A stretch of 64,000 nt of DNA from an uncultured bacterium (GCA_950022495.1 CATLLJ010000004.1:1-64000); one strand, 5' to 3'; positions 51,912 through 61,001 are shown, numbered from the stretch's first letter. A program made the numbers and translations. Notes: generated by a model from the sequence alone, not told the origin.

Positions 51912-52976
51912 ATGGCAAGAATAGCAATAGACGTAATGGGCGGAGACTACGCACCGAAGGCAATTATGGAAGGTGCTTTATGGGCTGCACAGGAATATGG
52001 TGTAGGCTTAGAGCTTGTTGGTCAACAGGATGCAATTAACGCAGAGCTTGAACGTATAAGAAATGCGGGTTGTATCTATTCAGATTGTGGTACTAAAGGT
52101 CATAAAAGAAGAATTAGAATTGACGTCGATAAAATAGATTATACAATTACTCATGCTTCAGAAGTTATTGGAATGGGTGAAGCTGTTGGTCAGTCAATTC
52201 GTAAGAAAAAAGATTCATCAATTGTTGCTTCAGTCAGAGCTGTTGCGGAAGGCAGATGCGAAGCTGTTGTTTCTGCCGGTTCAACAGGGGCTGCAATGGC
52301 AGCAAGTTTATTTGGATTAGGACGTATTCATGGTGTGCAAAGACCTGCAATTGCGGTTACTTTGCCAACAATGAAAGATCCTGTTGTACTTATTGACGGC
52401 GGTGCAAATAGCGATTGTACTGCTGAAATGCTTGCCCAATTTGCAGAAATGGGTGTTGCTTATGCTCAGCATGTTGTTGGAATTGAAAATCCTAAAGTGG
52501 GTATTTTGAGTATCGGAGAAGAAGAAGGCAAAGGCAATGCCCTTGTTAAAGAAACTTATCCGTTATTAAAAGATATGCACGAAAAGGGTTATATAGATTT
52601 TGTAGGAAATATTGAAGGAAAAGAACTTTTTATAAATAAATGCGATGTTGTTGTTTGCGACGGCTTTGCAGGAAATGTTGCCTTAAAAGTTACAGAAGGT
52701 ACTGCTTCAATGCTTTTAAAAATGATATCAACCGAATTTAAATCTGATTTTATCGGATGTATTATCGGATTGTTAGCAAAACCTTTCTTGCGTCGTATTC
52801 TTAAACGTATCAATTGGGAAGTTTTTGGAGGCATGCTTTTGCTGGGTGTTAGAGGAATTTCTGTTATTGCACACGGCCGCAGTTCATCTTATGCTATGAA
52901 AAACGCTGTAAGAGCTGCAGTTAGAGTGTTGAATAAAGATATTAACTCCAGAATTGCAGAAAATATTAATAGATAG
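51912..52976 (+). CDS. plsX: Phosphate acyltransferase PlsX
   Basis: A 354-residue protein with PlsX signatures: IAIDVMGGDYAPKAIMEGAL, AVVSAGSTGAAMAASLFGLG, LIDGGANSDCTAEMLAQFA, LSIGEEEGKGNALVKE and VVCDGFAGNVALK. It converts acyl-ACP to acyl-phosphate for PlsY (24441). It starts the plsX-fabH-fabD-fabG run. An insert around KGHKRRIRIDVDKIDY is slightly longer than in E. coli. Confidence 0.96.
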   Translation: MARIAIDVMGGDYAPKAIMEGALWAAQEYGVGLELVGQQDAINAELERIRNAGCIYSDCGTKGHKRRIRIDVDKIDYTITHASEVIGMGEAVGQSIRKKKDSSIVASVRAVAEGRCEAVVSAGSTGAAMAASLFGLGRIHGVQRPAIAVTLPTMKDPVVLIDGGANSDCTAEMLAQFAEMGVAYAQHVVGIENPKVGILSIGEEEGKGNALVKETYPLLKDMHEKGYIDFVGNIEGKELFINKCDVVVCDGFAGNVALKVTEGTASMLLKMISTEFKSDFIGCIIGLLAKPFLRRILKRINWEVFGGMLLLGVRGISVIAHGRSSSYAMKNAVRAAVRVLNKDINSRIAENINR

Positions 52977-52985
52977 GAAAAAATT

Positions 52986-53996
52986 ATGTCAAAGAATTTG
53001 AAACCGCTTAGAATTGCAGGTGTTGGATATAGCGTACCGGAAACTATCGTAACAAATGACGATTTAACAAAGTTGTACGAAACATCTGACGAATGGATTT
53101 ATACAAGAACCGGTATAAAAGAAAGAAGAGTGGTTTCTGGTAACCAGAACGCTGTTGATCTTGGTAAAGAAGCAGCGAAAAAAGCTATCGAAAAATCAGG
53201 TTTTAAACCGGAAGAAATTGATTGCGTAATTGCAGCAGCTTCTGCACCGCCTCAACTATATCCGGCTTTAGCTTGTAATATTCAAGCTAGACTTGGTATT
53301 CCTGATTTTGTACCGTCATTTGATTTGACAGCTGCTTGCACAGGTTTGATTTATGCATTGCAGGTTGCAAGAGGTTTGATTGGCTCAGGTTTATATAAAA
53401 ATATTTTATTAATTGCAGCTGATAATAATTCAAGACTTGTTGACTGGGAAGATAGAGGTTCTTCAATTCTTTTTGGCGACGGTGCTGGTGCAATGGTTGT
53501 TACAGAAGCTGAAGACGGTGTTGATGATATTTTATCATTAGATGTTAGAGCAGACGGAAGTATCGGTCAATATATTTATCTTGATACACCTGGTAAAAAT
53601 TGTCCGCTTGTTGAACCTTGCGACGAAGGTGATGCAAAAATTCACATGGCAGGACGTGATGTTTACAAATTTGTTGTAACTACATTACCAAAATACGTTG
53701 ACAAATGTATTGATGAAGCAGGTATGACTGCGGCTGATATTGACTATTTGATTCCGCATCAGGCAAACCAAAGAATTATTGAAGCGTTGCAGCAAAGACT
53801 TGAATATTCAGACGAAAAAGTTATTTCAAATATTAAATACTATGGAAATACTTCAGCAGCCTCTATTCCGATTGCGTTAGTAGAAGGTGTTGAACAAGGA
53901 AAAATCAAACTTGGTTCAACAGCTATTCTTTGCGGATTTGGAGCAGGTATGACATGGGGTGCTGCAGTAGTAAGGCTTCGTGAAGGTATTTGCTAA
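52986..53996 (+). CDS. fabH: 3-oxoacyl-ACP synthase III (FabH)
   Basis: A 336-residue KAS III with catalytic C118 in TAACTGLIYAL, histidine in IPHQANQRI and asparagine in YYGNTSAASIP. It condenses acetyl-CoA with malonyl-ACP to start fatty-acid synthesis. The start codon is nine bases after plsX. Confidence 0.97.
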   Translation: MSKNLKPLRIAGVGYSVPETIVTNDDLTKLYETSDEWIYTRTGIKERRVVSGNQNAVDLGKEAAKKAIEKSGFKPEEIDCVIAAASAPPQLYPALACNIQARLGIPDFVPSFDLTAACTGLIYALQVARGLIGSGLYKNILLIAADNNSRLVDWEDRGSSILFGDGAGAMVVTEAEDGVDDILSLDVRADGSIGQYIYLDTPGKNCPLVEPCDEGDAKIHMAGRDVYKFVVTTLPKYVDKCIDEAGMTAADIDYLIPHQANQRIIEALQQRLEYSDEKVISNIKYYGNTSAASIPIALVEGVEQGKIKLGSTAILCGFGAGMTWGAAVVRLREGIC

Positions 53997-54056
53997 GGGT
54001 AAATTCTGAAAAAATTATTTATTTAGATTAAATTTAACAATACAGGAGTATAAAGT

Positions 54057-55004
54057 ATGACTAAGAAAATAGCATTCGTTTTTCCGGGACAAGGGGCTCA
54101 ATCCGTTGGAATGGGAAAAGATTTATATGAGAATTTTGACTCTGCTAAAAAAGTTTTTGATACAGCAGATAAAGTTTTGGGAAAAAGCGTAACTTCATTA
54201 TGTTTTGATGGTCCGGAAGAAGATTTGAAACAAACTGTTAACACCCAGCCTTCTATTGTTACAATGTCAATTGCAGCATTGGAAGCTTTTAAATCAGAAT
54301 TAAATATTACACCTACTTATACAGCAGGTCACAGCTTAGGTGAATATTGTGCAATGTACGCATCTGGCGTAATGGATTTGGAAACAACAATGCTTGCTAT
54401 CCAAAAAAGAGCTGATTTAATGGGACAGGTTAAAGGCGGTGCTATGGCAGCTATTTTGAATGCTCCGGCAGGCAGCCTTGATGAAGTTTTGGAAAAAGCT
54501 TCAAGCGTTGGTTACGTTGATGTTGCCAATTATAATTCTCCTGCTCAGGTGGTTATCACTGGAGATGAAGCCGCTGTTGCTAAAGCCGGCGAATTATTGA
54601 TGGAAGCAGGTGCAAGAAGAGTTGTTCCTCTTGCTGTTTCAGGTGCTTTCCACTCTAAATTTTTAGAAGATGCAGGAAAAGAATTTGCTAATTTTGTTGA
54701 AGATTTAGACATCAGCAGTGCTTCAATTCCTGTTGTCACTAACGTTGATGCGGCAGCGACTATTTCTGCAAATGATTTCAAAAATAAAATGCCTCGCCAG
54801 ATTTATTCATCAGTTCATTGGACACAAACCATTGAAAACATGATTGAAAACGGCGTTGACACATTTGTTGAAATCGGACCGGGAAAAGTTCTTTCAGGTT
54901 TGATTAAGAAAATTAATGTTGAAGCTAAAACATATAATGTTTTTGATAAAGCATCTCTTGATGCAACCGTTGCTTCATTAAAAGAAGAAATGGCTATTGT
55001 TTAG
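54057..55004 (+). CDS. fabD: Malonyl-CoA:ACP transacylase (FabD)
   Basis: A 315-residue enzyme with FPGQGAQSVGMGKDLYE, the nucleophile S93 in AGHSLGEYCAMY, SGAFHSKFL with its histidine, and EIGPGKVLSGLIKK. It loads malonate onto ACP for FabH and FabF. Confidence 0.97.
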   Translation: MTKKIAFVFPGQGAQSVGMGKDLYENFDSAKKVFDTADKVLGKSVTSLCFDGPEEDLKQTVNTQPSIVTMSIAALEAFKSELNITPTYTAGHSLGEYCAMYASGVMDLETTMLAIQKRADLMGQVKGGAMAAILNAPAGSLDEVLEKASSVGYVDVANYNSPAQVVITGDEAAVAKAGELLMEAGARRVVPLAVSGAFHSKFLEDAGKEFANFVEDLDISSASIPVVTNVDAAATISANDFKNKMPRQIYSSVHWTQTIENMIENGVDTFVEIGPGKVLSGLIKKINVEAKTYNVFDKASLDATVASLKEEMAIV

Positions 55005-55047
55005 AAAGTATGGGTTCGTCCCTATAAATTTATAAGGAGAAAAAATT

Positions 55048-55779
55048 ATGACAGAAAGAAAAATTGCTTTAATTACTGGCGGATCTCGCGGTATTGGTTT
55101 AGCTTGTGCAAAAGAACTTGCTAAAGCTGGATGCGATATTATTATTAATGATATTTGCGATGCTGAAAAAGCTCAACCGGCTATTGACGAAATCAAAGCG
55201 TTAGGCGTAAATGCTTACTTCTATAGCTTTGACGTATCAAACCACGAAGCAGTTAAAGAAAATGTTGATAAAATGATTGCTGAACACGGCAAAATTGACA
55301 TCTTATTAAATAATGCAGGTATTACAAGAGATGGTTTATTCTTAAGAATGGATATGAACCAATGGGAAAGCGTTATTAAAGTTAACTTAACATCAGCTTT
55401 CTGTGTAACTAATGCAGTTATCAAATACATGTCAAAAGCTCGTCAAGGTTCAATCATCAATATGTCAAGTATTGTTGGTCGTCACGGTAACGCTGGTCAA
55501 GCTAACTATTCAGCTTCAAAAGCCGGTTTAATTGGTTTCACTCAAACTCTTGCAAAAGAATTTGGTTCAAGAAACATCAGAGTTAACGCTGTATGTCCTG
55601 GTTTTATCCAAACAGCAATGACAGCAGAACTTCCTAACATCGACGAATACTTAAAAGCTATTCCGATGAAAAGACTTGGTACACCTGAAGATATCGCTAA
55701 AGTTGTTAAATTTTTAGCATTAGATACTGATTATGTAACTGGTCAAGCAATCGAAGTTGCTGGCGGATTGATGATATAA
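55048..55779 (+). CDS. fabG: 3-oxoacyl-ACP reductase (FabG)
   Basis: A 243-residue classical SDR: GGSRGIGLA for NADPH, NNAGITRDGLFLRM, and catalytic S141, Y154 and K158 in MSSIVGRHGNAGQANYSASK. The NNAGITRDGL motif is specific to FabG. A very strong terminator follows, so acpP 1.4 kb downstream must be made from another promoter. Confidence 0.96.
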   Translation: MTERKIALITGGSRGIGLACAKELAKAGCDIIINDICDAEKAQPAIDEIKALGVNAYFYSFDVSNHEAVKENVDKMIAEHGKIDILLNNAGITRDGLFLRMDMNQWESVIKVNLTSAFCVTNAVIKYMSKARQGSIINMSSIVGRHGNAGQANYSASKAGLIGFTQTLAKEFGSRNIRVNAVCPGFIQTAMTAELPNIDEYLKAIPMKRLGTPEDIAKVVKFLALDTDYVTGQAIEVAGGLMI

Positions 55780-55803
55780 TTTGAGAAATCAAATAAAGAA
55801 TTA

Positions 55804-55840
55804 AAAAGGCGGCGGAACATTTGTTCCGCCGCCTTTTTAT
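55804..55840 (+). terminator. Strong G/C-rich terminator after fabG
   Basis: AAAAAGGCGGCGGAAC / GTTCCGCCGCCTTTTT hairpin. It separates fabG from acpP. Confidence 0.93.
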
Positions 55841-55843
55841 TAT

Positions 55844-56184
55844 GGATTGCCACGGGGGTAAATGTAATGTAATTGAATACACCCGTTCGATTTTCCCTTG
55901 CAAGGACAATACACGAAATGTCATTGCGAGCGAATGCGAAGCAATCCAGAATTCCGTTGGGCTTTTAGCCCAAGCTACTATATCCAATCTTTTCTTTGCT
56001 TACGTTTCTTTCTCTTTTACTCGCAATAAAAGAGAAAGAAATGAAGGAACAGTATCATCGTATAAAAATAAGCTGGATTGCTTCGGTGTTAAATGTAAAG
56101 GTAATTTAATACCCGTTTAATTTTCTCCTCGCCAATGACAATACACGCTATGTCATTGCGAGGGCATTAGCCCGTGGCAATCCA
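55844..56184. mobile_element. Nested palindromic repeat island (MITE-like)
   Basis: Outer arms GGATTGCCACGGG (55844-55856) and its complement (56171-56183); inner arms CGAAGCAATCCAG (55937-55949) and its complement (56073-56085); central hairpin TTTCTTTCTCTTTTA (56005-56019) and its complement (56027-56041). The outer segments are also direct copies of each other: GACAATACACG and ATGTCATTGCGAG recur at an offset of 232 bases. The central hairpin is the opposite-orientation copy of 19240-19300. No credible gene lies in 55780-56278. Confidence 0.8.
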
Positions 56185-56194
56185 GAAGAATGGG

Positions 56195-56259
56195 CAACAC
56201 CCCCTACGGCACTACGTGCCACTTTCCCCTATATGGGGCAGATTAGTAGGTTGGGGTAG
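56195..56259. repeat. Three-hairpin repeat next to the island
   Basis: ACCCCC...GGGGT enclose GGCAC-TAC-GTGCC (56208-56220) and CCCC-TATAT-GGGG (56226-56238). The compact, symmetrical G/C-rich layout contrasts with the AT-rich flanks and looks like a separate repeat family. Confidence 0.65.
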
Positions 56260-56278
56260 AAATTCAAACCAAAAACTT

Positions 56279-56497
56279 TTACAAATCAACTTTTGAAACA
56301 TCGGTCAGGGTTGCAAAATCCATATCTAAGGCTTGTGCAATTTTTTCAAGTGAGGTAATAGTTGGTGATACTCGTCCGCTTTCAATTTTCCAAATAGCAT
56401 TTCTACTTAGCCCCGATTTCAGTGCTAACTCTTCTTGCGATAGTCCGTATTTTTGTCGCTCAAATTTAATTTTTAAGCAAATTTTTTCACTTATCAT
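56279..56497 (-). CDS. XRE-family HTH regulator (pair, distal)
   Basis: A 72-residue regulator: ICLKIKFERQKYGLSQEELA, LSRNAIWKIESGRVSPTITS, LEKIAQALDMDFATL. It lies six bases after the 69-residue gene upstream and is co-transcribed with it. Both sit within the gap that splits the fab genes. Confidence 0.9.
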   Translation of the reverse strand: MISEKICLKIKFERQKYGLSQEELALKSGLSRNAIWKIESGRVSPTITSLEKIAQALDMDFATLTDVSKVDL

Positions 56498-56503
56498 GTT
56501 TAC

Positions 56504-56713
56504 TTATTCTTTGTCTTTTAACACAAGTTCCATATTTAAAGCTTCAGCAATAAGTTTCATTTCACAATATCTTATAGTATCCCCTCGTAATTTTTTTGAT
56601 AGGGTATCAAGAGAATAATTTTTATCTGAATGCTCAGTAAGATATTCAGCCAAATATGTAAGGGTTACCCCTTTTTTACCAACTAACATTTTTACTTCGT
56701 TTATCGCTTTCAT
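56504..56713 (-). CDS. Small XRE-like/Cro-like protein (pair, proximal)
   Basis: A 69-residue protein (MKAINEVKMLVGKKGVTLTYLAEYL..., LDTLSKKLRGDTIRYCEM, LIAEALNMELVLKDKE) that looks like an HTH_XRE or Cro-type domain of the LLM-class tail. TATAAT (56722-56727, minus strand) lies eight bases before the ATG with no Shine-Dalgarno. It is divergent from the 105-residue gene at 56846. Confidence 0.82.
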   Translation of the reverse strand: MKAINEVKMLVGKKGVTLTYLAEYLTEHSDKNYSLDTLSKKLRGDTIRYCEMKLIAEALNMELVLKDKE

Positions 56714-56767
56714 ATTCTACTATTATAGGTTAATTTCTAATTATAGCCATATAACTCTAAAAAAATC

Positions 56768-56813
56768 TTGACAAATATAGTAAATATACTCTATAATTAG
56801 AACATATACTCTA
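56768..56813 (+). promoter_or_regulatory. Promoter with 20-base-spaced direct repeats
   Basis: TTGACA (56768-56773), 18 bases, TATAAT (56792-56797). ATATACTCTA occurs exactly at 56784-56793 and 56804-56813, two helical turns apart and on either side of the -10; a near copy ATATAACTCTA lies just upstream of the -35. This looks like an operator for one of the divergent XRE proteins. Confidence 0.65.
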
Positions 56814-56845
56814 ACTAAATTAAGATAAAAACTAAGGAGAAATTT

Positions 56846-57163
56846 ATGCTGGAAAATGATGAAAAAGAAATAAAGGAAATGATGAATACATTTTATGAAA
56901 ACTTTCATAAAAATCATTTTGTTGACAGGGATTTTGAAGAAAGTTTGAAAGATATTGCCGGTGACTGGCATTCTGATTTTTGTGCATTATTTGTGATTCT
57001 TGTTTTTACTGTTCACAGTCTTAAAACTATTATAAATAACGACAAGTTACCAAATTCAACCCGTGAAAAAGCTGAAAATTACCGCACAATTTTTCAAAAA
57101 TTAATTGCTGATTGCAGTCGAATTACCAAGAGTGTTGATAGTCTATTTGTAAAATTTCTTTAA
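56846..57163 (+). CDS. Unknown 105-residue protein
   Basis: AAGGAGA before the ATG fixes the start. The product is helical (MLENDEKEIKEMMNTFYENF, a hydrophobic ALFVILVFTVHSLKTII segment, then RTIFQKLIADCSRITKSV). The hydrophobic stretch could be a buried helix or a weak membrane segment. It faces the XRE pair across a shared operator region, an arrangement like a small regulated module. No family recognised. Confidence 0.72.
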   Translation: MLENDEKEIKEMMNTFYENFHKNHFVDRDFEESLKDIAGDWHSDFCALFVILVFTVHSLKTIINNDKLPNSTREKAENYRTIFQKLIADCSRITKSVDSLFVKFL

Positions 57164-57241
57164 GTCAGTTGCAAATTTATCTTTAAATAGTATAATTTAA
57201 TAGAGTAGTGTATTACACAACAAATAAGAGGATAAAAAATT

Positions 57242-57478
57242 ATGAGTACATTAGAAACAGTAAAAAAAGTTGTAGTAGATCAATTAAGTGTTGATGAAAA
57301 ATTAGTTACACCTGAAGCTCGTTTTACAGACGATTTAGGTGCTGATTCATTAGATACAGTTGAATTAGTTATGGCTTTAGAAGAAGAATTCAAATGCGAA
57401 ATTCCTGATGAAGACGCAGAAAAAATTCAAACAGTTCAAGATGCAGTTTCTTACATCGACAGCAAATTAGGTAAGTAA
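57242..57478 (+). CDS. acpP: Acyl carrier protein
   Basis: A 78-residue acidic protein with the phosphopantetheine site S36 in [20 protein letters not shown]. It carries acyl chains for FabH, FabD, FabG and FabF. AGAGG precedes the ATG. Its own promoter must lie in the gap after the 105-residue gene (TATAAT-like TATAATTT near 57190). Confidence 0.97.
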   Translation: MSTLETVKKVVVDQLSVDEKLVTPEARFTDDLGADSLDTVELVMALEEEFKCEIPDEDAEKIQTVQDAVSYIDSKLGK

Positions 57479-57596
57479 TTTATCTCACGAATTGAATTTT
57501 TAGAATTATTCAAACTGGATTTTATATTTGCGAGAGTGAGATTTTATATTTCATTCTCGCATTATTTATTATTATAGGGAAAAAGGGATATCTTAA

Positions 57597-58850
57597 ATGA
57601 GTAAAAGAAGAGTAGTAATTACAGGATTGGGAGCTGTTACACCTTGCGGTATCGGTACCGATAAATTTTGGAGTGCTATGCTTGAAGGTAAAAGCGGTGT
57701 TTCTGTAATTGAAAGAATTAATACTGAAAAACAATCTGTAAAAATCGCAGCTGAAATCAAAGATTCTGATTTCAATCCTGAAGATTATATGGATTCAAAA
57801 GATTCTAAGAGAATGGATAGATATACTCAATTTGCAATGGTTGCTGCAGATGAAGCAATTGCAGATTCAGGTATTGACGAAGCAGACATTGATCCATATA
57901 GAATTGGTGTTATTGTAAGTTCTGCTGCCGGCGGTTTCCAAACATTTGAAAAAAGCCACATGGCAATGATTGAAAAAGGACCTACTAAGGCTTCTCCATT
58001 CACAGTACCTATGTTGATTGTAGATATGGCGTCAGGTCGTATTTCTATGAAACATGGTTACAAAGGGCTTAACAAAGTAGTAGTTTCAGCTTGTGCAACA
58101 GGTACACATTCTATTGGTGATGCATTCAGAAGCATTCAGTACGGAGATGCTGATGTTGTTGTTGCCGGAGGCTGCGAAGCTACGATTACAACTTTAGGTG
58201 TTGGTGCGTTCACTGCTTGTCGTGCTTTATCAAAAAGAAATGATGAGCCGGAAAGAGCTTCCAGACCTTATGACAAAGACAGAGACGGCTTCATCATGGG
58301 TGAAGGTTCAGGTGTTCTTGTTCTTGAAGAATATGAACATGCTAAAAAACGTGGTGCAAAGATTTATGCAGAAATCGTTGGTTACGGTCAAACTGCTGAC
58401 GCACACGACATGGTTGCTCCGGATCCTGAAGGAAACGGTGCATATAAAGCAATGGAATTTGCAATGGAAGATGCCGGTGTAAAAGCTGCTGATGTTGATT
58501 ATATTAATCCACACGGTACAAGTACAGGTTTGGGTGATATTGCTGAATCTCAAGCTATTGCAAAAATCTTTGGCGACAAAGATGCAAATCCAAACTTACT
58601 TGTAAGTTCAACAAAAAGTATGCACGGACACATGCTTGGTGCAACAGGTGCTGTTGAAGCTATCGTTTGTGTAAAAGCAATTACTGACGGTAAAGTTCCG
58701 CCTACAATCAATTTGGACAATCAAGACGAACATGTTGCAAATCTTGATTATGTTCCTCACAAAGCGAGAGACAAGAAAGTGCATGTAGCATTATCAAATT
58801 CTTTTGGATTTGGCGGTCACAATGCAACTCTAATCTTCAAAGAAGTTTAG
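57597..58850 (+). CDS. fabF: 3-oxoacyl-ACP synthase II (FabF)
   Basis: A 417-residue KAS II: RRVVITGLGAVTPCG, nucleophile C166 in VSACATGTHSIGDAF, and histidines in NPHGTSTGLGD and KSMHGHMLGATGAVE. It elongates acyl-ACP. It follows acpP as in most bacteria and ends at a strong terminator. Confidence 0.97.
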   Translation: MSKRRVVITGLGAVTPCGIGTDKFWSAMLEGKSGVSVIERINTEKQSVKIAAEIKDSDFNPEDYMDSKDSKRMDRYTQFAMVAADEAIADSGIDEADIDPYRIGVIVSSAAGGFQTFEKSHMAMIEKGPTKASPFTVPMLIVDMASGRISMKHGYKGLNKVVVSACATGTHSIGDAFRSIQYGDADVVVAGGCEATITTLGVGAFTACRALSKRNDEPERASRPYDKDRDGFIMGEGSGVLVLEEYEHAKKRGAKIYAEIVGYGQTADAHDMVAPDPEGNGAYKAMEFAMEDAGVKAADVDYINPHGTSTGLGDIAESQAIAKIFGDKDANPNLLVSSTKSMHGHMLGATGAVEAIVCVKAITDGKVPPTINLDNQDEHVANLDYVPHKARDKKVHVALSNSFGFGGHNATLIFKEV

Positions 58851-58869
58851 TTTAGCAAAGGTATAATTT

Positions 58870-58910
58870 GAAGGAGCGATTGTTCATTTATGAACAATCG
58901 CTCCTTCTTT
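58870..58910 (+). terminator. Terminator after fabF
   Basis: GAAGGAGCGATTGTTCAT and its complement around a two-base loop; 17-18 paired bases, then TTT. Confidence 0.92.
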
Positions 58911-58976
58911 GTCGTTAAATTAATATATTGTTGAATTTCTAATAATTTTCAGTAAAATGTAGAAATGAGGTGTGAT

Positions 58977-60281
58977 ATGAAAAAGATTATATTAACTTTT
59001 GCGGTTGTTGTTTTTTGTGCCGGTTTGAATGCATACGGGGCACAGGGGTATGTTTTCACACCCGAAAATACTAAAGCTGTTGTGAGTTATAATGAAAGTT
59101 TGCAGTTAAAAAATATTCCATACGGTAATTATTTAAAATATTATAATTTTAATTCGGATAAGATAGATGCGGAATATGTTAAACTTTCAGGTAATGAGGA
59201 GAAGAATTTTTTAAAAACTCTTTCTAAAACACAGGAAGAAGATTATAAATATGTGAAAAAAATCCAAAAACTTATTGAAAAAGGCGATTGGAACAAGGTT
59301 TTTGAAAAATATCCAAACTATCTTCCTGCATATTTGCAGTGTTATAATCTGAATTATCAGAAAAATAATTACAATGAAGCTATAAGACTTTTAAATAAAA
59401 TTCAATATTTAGATAAAAAAGGGCAGATTGTTCGGAAAGATTTAGTTAATCAGTCTTTTGGGATTTTGTATTTTGCCACAGCTCAGTATACTAAATCTTT
59501 AAATTATTTTATGATGTATGAAAATACAAATGATGATTTTGTAACTTCGTATATTGCACATTGTTATTTTGCTCTCGGGAATTATTCTAAAACTATTGAG
59601 TACTGTAAGAAGTTAAACAAGCTTGAATATCAGGACAAAGAGCTTTTGTATCTTGCATATTTTAATATTCAAAACAATTTTGAAGCGAATAAACTGGCTC
59701 AGGAATTGTTAAAAGAAAATTATAATTTTGAGAATTTGATGCGTATACAGCAAACAGTAAACAGCAGCGAAACGAGGCTGGCTTATGCTTATAAAGCCCG
59801 TACTGTTGCACAGGATGATAATCAGATTATGGAAGCAAACGCTGTTATTGCGGATATTGAGCAGGCAAAACTTGATAAAGCTGTATCAAAGTTGTCTTCT
59901 TTTGTAAAAATTTCAAAATGGGTGGATATTGAAAAAGAAATTCCGGCAACTATTTCCGCTGCAGAAGTCACACAAAAACAGGATGAATTTTTCAATACTG
60001 CGAATTTATATTTGAAAAAATATAGCGGTCAGCAGTTAACCAATGCGTTTAATTCTTTGAATGATGATTTTAATAATTACGTTCAGGATAAAAAGAATGA
60101 ATACTATCAGCAGCAGCAGCTTGAAGCTCAAAAAGCACTTGTAATTGAGCAGCAGCGTAACAATATGCTTCAGCAGGAAATGATAAATGAGCAGCGGATA
60201 CGAAATTATCTTGAACGCCAGCATTTCTATTATATGTCACGACCGTATTATGTTCATCCGAGATTTTATCGCTACTGGTAG
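58977..60281 (+). CDS. Secreted TPR-like protein with Gln-rich tail
   Basis: The 434-residue product has a signal peptide (MKKIILTFAVVVFCAGLNAYG), TPR-like helix pairs (YLPAYLQCYNLNYQKNNYNE, FATAQYTKSLNYFMMYENT, YIAHCYFALGNYSKTIEYC) and a C-terminal Gln/Tyr-rich coiled region ending in aromatic residues (RPYYVHPRFYRYW). The ATG at 58977 is used because GAGGTG lies six bases before it. An envelope scaffold is likely; the partner is unknown. Confidence 0.82.
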   Translation: MKKIILTFAVVVFCAGLNAYGAQGYVFTPENTKAVVSYNESLQLKNIPYGNYLKYYNFNSDKIDAEYVKLSGNEEKNFLKTLSKTQEEDYKYVKKIQKLIEKGDWNKVFEKYPNYLPAYLQCYNLNYQKNNYNEAIRLLNKIQYLDKKGQIVRKDLVNQSFGILYFATAQYTKSLNYFMMYENTNDDFVTSYIAHCYFALGNYSKTIEYCKKLNKLEYQDKELLYLAYFNIQNNFEANKLAQELLKENYNFENLMRIQQTVNSSETRLAYAYKARTVAQDDNQIMEANAVIADIEQAKLDKAVSKLSSFVKISKWVDIEKEIPATISAAEVTQKQDEFFNTANLYLKKYSGQQLTNAFNSLNDDFNNYVQDKKNEYYQQQQLEAQKALVIEQQRNNMLQQEMINEQRIRNYLERQHFYYMSRPYYVHPRFYRYW

Positions 60282-60319
60282 GTATAGCAAAAAATTATCT
60301 TTTTGAATTTAATATAAGT

Positions 60320-60658
60320 ATGAATCTCATAAATACTACAGTTATTTCCCAGAATATATCTTTATTTTCTAATTGGGTTGACTCAACACCGGTGCCTAAA
60401 ATGGTTGATACTGTTACTTATGATTTATACGAGAGTGATAATCCGTTCAGGCATAAATTTAGTAATAAACAAATAAAAAATGATACGCTTAGGCATTCTG
60501 CGAATACAACTGCTGCGGTTGGTGCAGAAGCTTTTTCGTTGTTTGCAAATCCATATTATTTAACCCATAAAATTATAAATTTACCTGCGTATATTCCTGC
60601 ATCATATAGAAAAGTTGCAGAAATATATTCAAAATATTCAATGAACAAAACCGATTAG
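60320..60658 (+). CDS. Unknown 112-residue protein
   Basis: No clear Shine-Dalgarno; TAATAT ends a few bases before the ATG. The product (MNLINTTVISQNISLFSNWV...) has a polar N-terminal half and a helical AAVGAEAFSLFANPYYLTHK segment. No signal peptide or family recognised. It is convergent with the XRE gene at 60666, seven bases away. Confidence 0.6.
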   Translation: MNLINTTVISQNISLFSNWVDSTPVPKMVDTVTYDLYESDNPFRHKFSNKQIKNDTLRHSANTTAAVGAEAFSLFANPYYLTHKIINLPAYIPASYRKVAEIYSKYSMNKTD

Positions 60659-60665
60659 GATAGAA

Positions 60666-60899
60666 TTAGTTATTTTTTAAATTGTCTAAGGGTAATAATG
60701 TATCCAGTGTAACTCCAAGAGCCAATGCAAGGTTTGCAATAACCAGAGTTGTCGGGCATGCCTTTCCGTTTTCTATTCTTGATAAATACTCAGTTGAAAT
60801 GTCTGCATATTCTGCAACTTTTTCCTGAGTATAATTCTTCCGTGCTCTTTCTGCTCTAATATTAGCTGCAAAAATTTCTACAATTTTCTTTTTATCCAT
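60666..60899 (-). CDS. XRE-family HTH regulator
   Basis: A 77-residue single-domain regulator (FAANIRAERARKNYTQEKVA, ISTEYLSRIENGKACPTTL). TAAAAT (60907-60912, minus strand) ends seven bases before the ATG with no Shine-Dalgarno. It is divergent from the secreted protein gene at 61002. Confidence 0.9.
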   Translation of the reverse strand: MDKKKIVEIFAANIRAERARKNYTQEKVAEYADISTEYLSRIENGKACPTTLVIANLALALGVTLDTLLPLDNLKNN

Positions 60900-60918
60900 A
60901 ATTAAAATTTTAAAATAT

Positions 60919-60946
60919 TTGACATAATATTATAATGGTTTATAAT
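60919..60946 (+). promoter_or_regulatory. Consensus promoter of the 156-residue secreted protein gene
   Basis: TTGACA, 16 bases, TATAAT. The -35 lies next to the -10 of the divergent XRE gene, so one bound regulator could control both. Confidence 0.7.
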
Positions 60947-61001
60947 TCATATAAGTTGAACTATAGATTAAGTTACATGACATATAATTAATGGAGTTAA
61001 G

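Noticed and set aside
55821..56120. Open frame of 99 codons in the repeat island
   Set aside because: It is translated from palindromic repeats (VIASECEAIQN-type sequence), has no ribosome site and starts within the fabG terminator.
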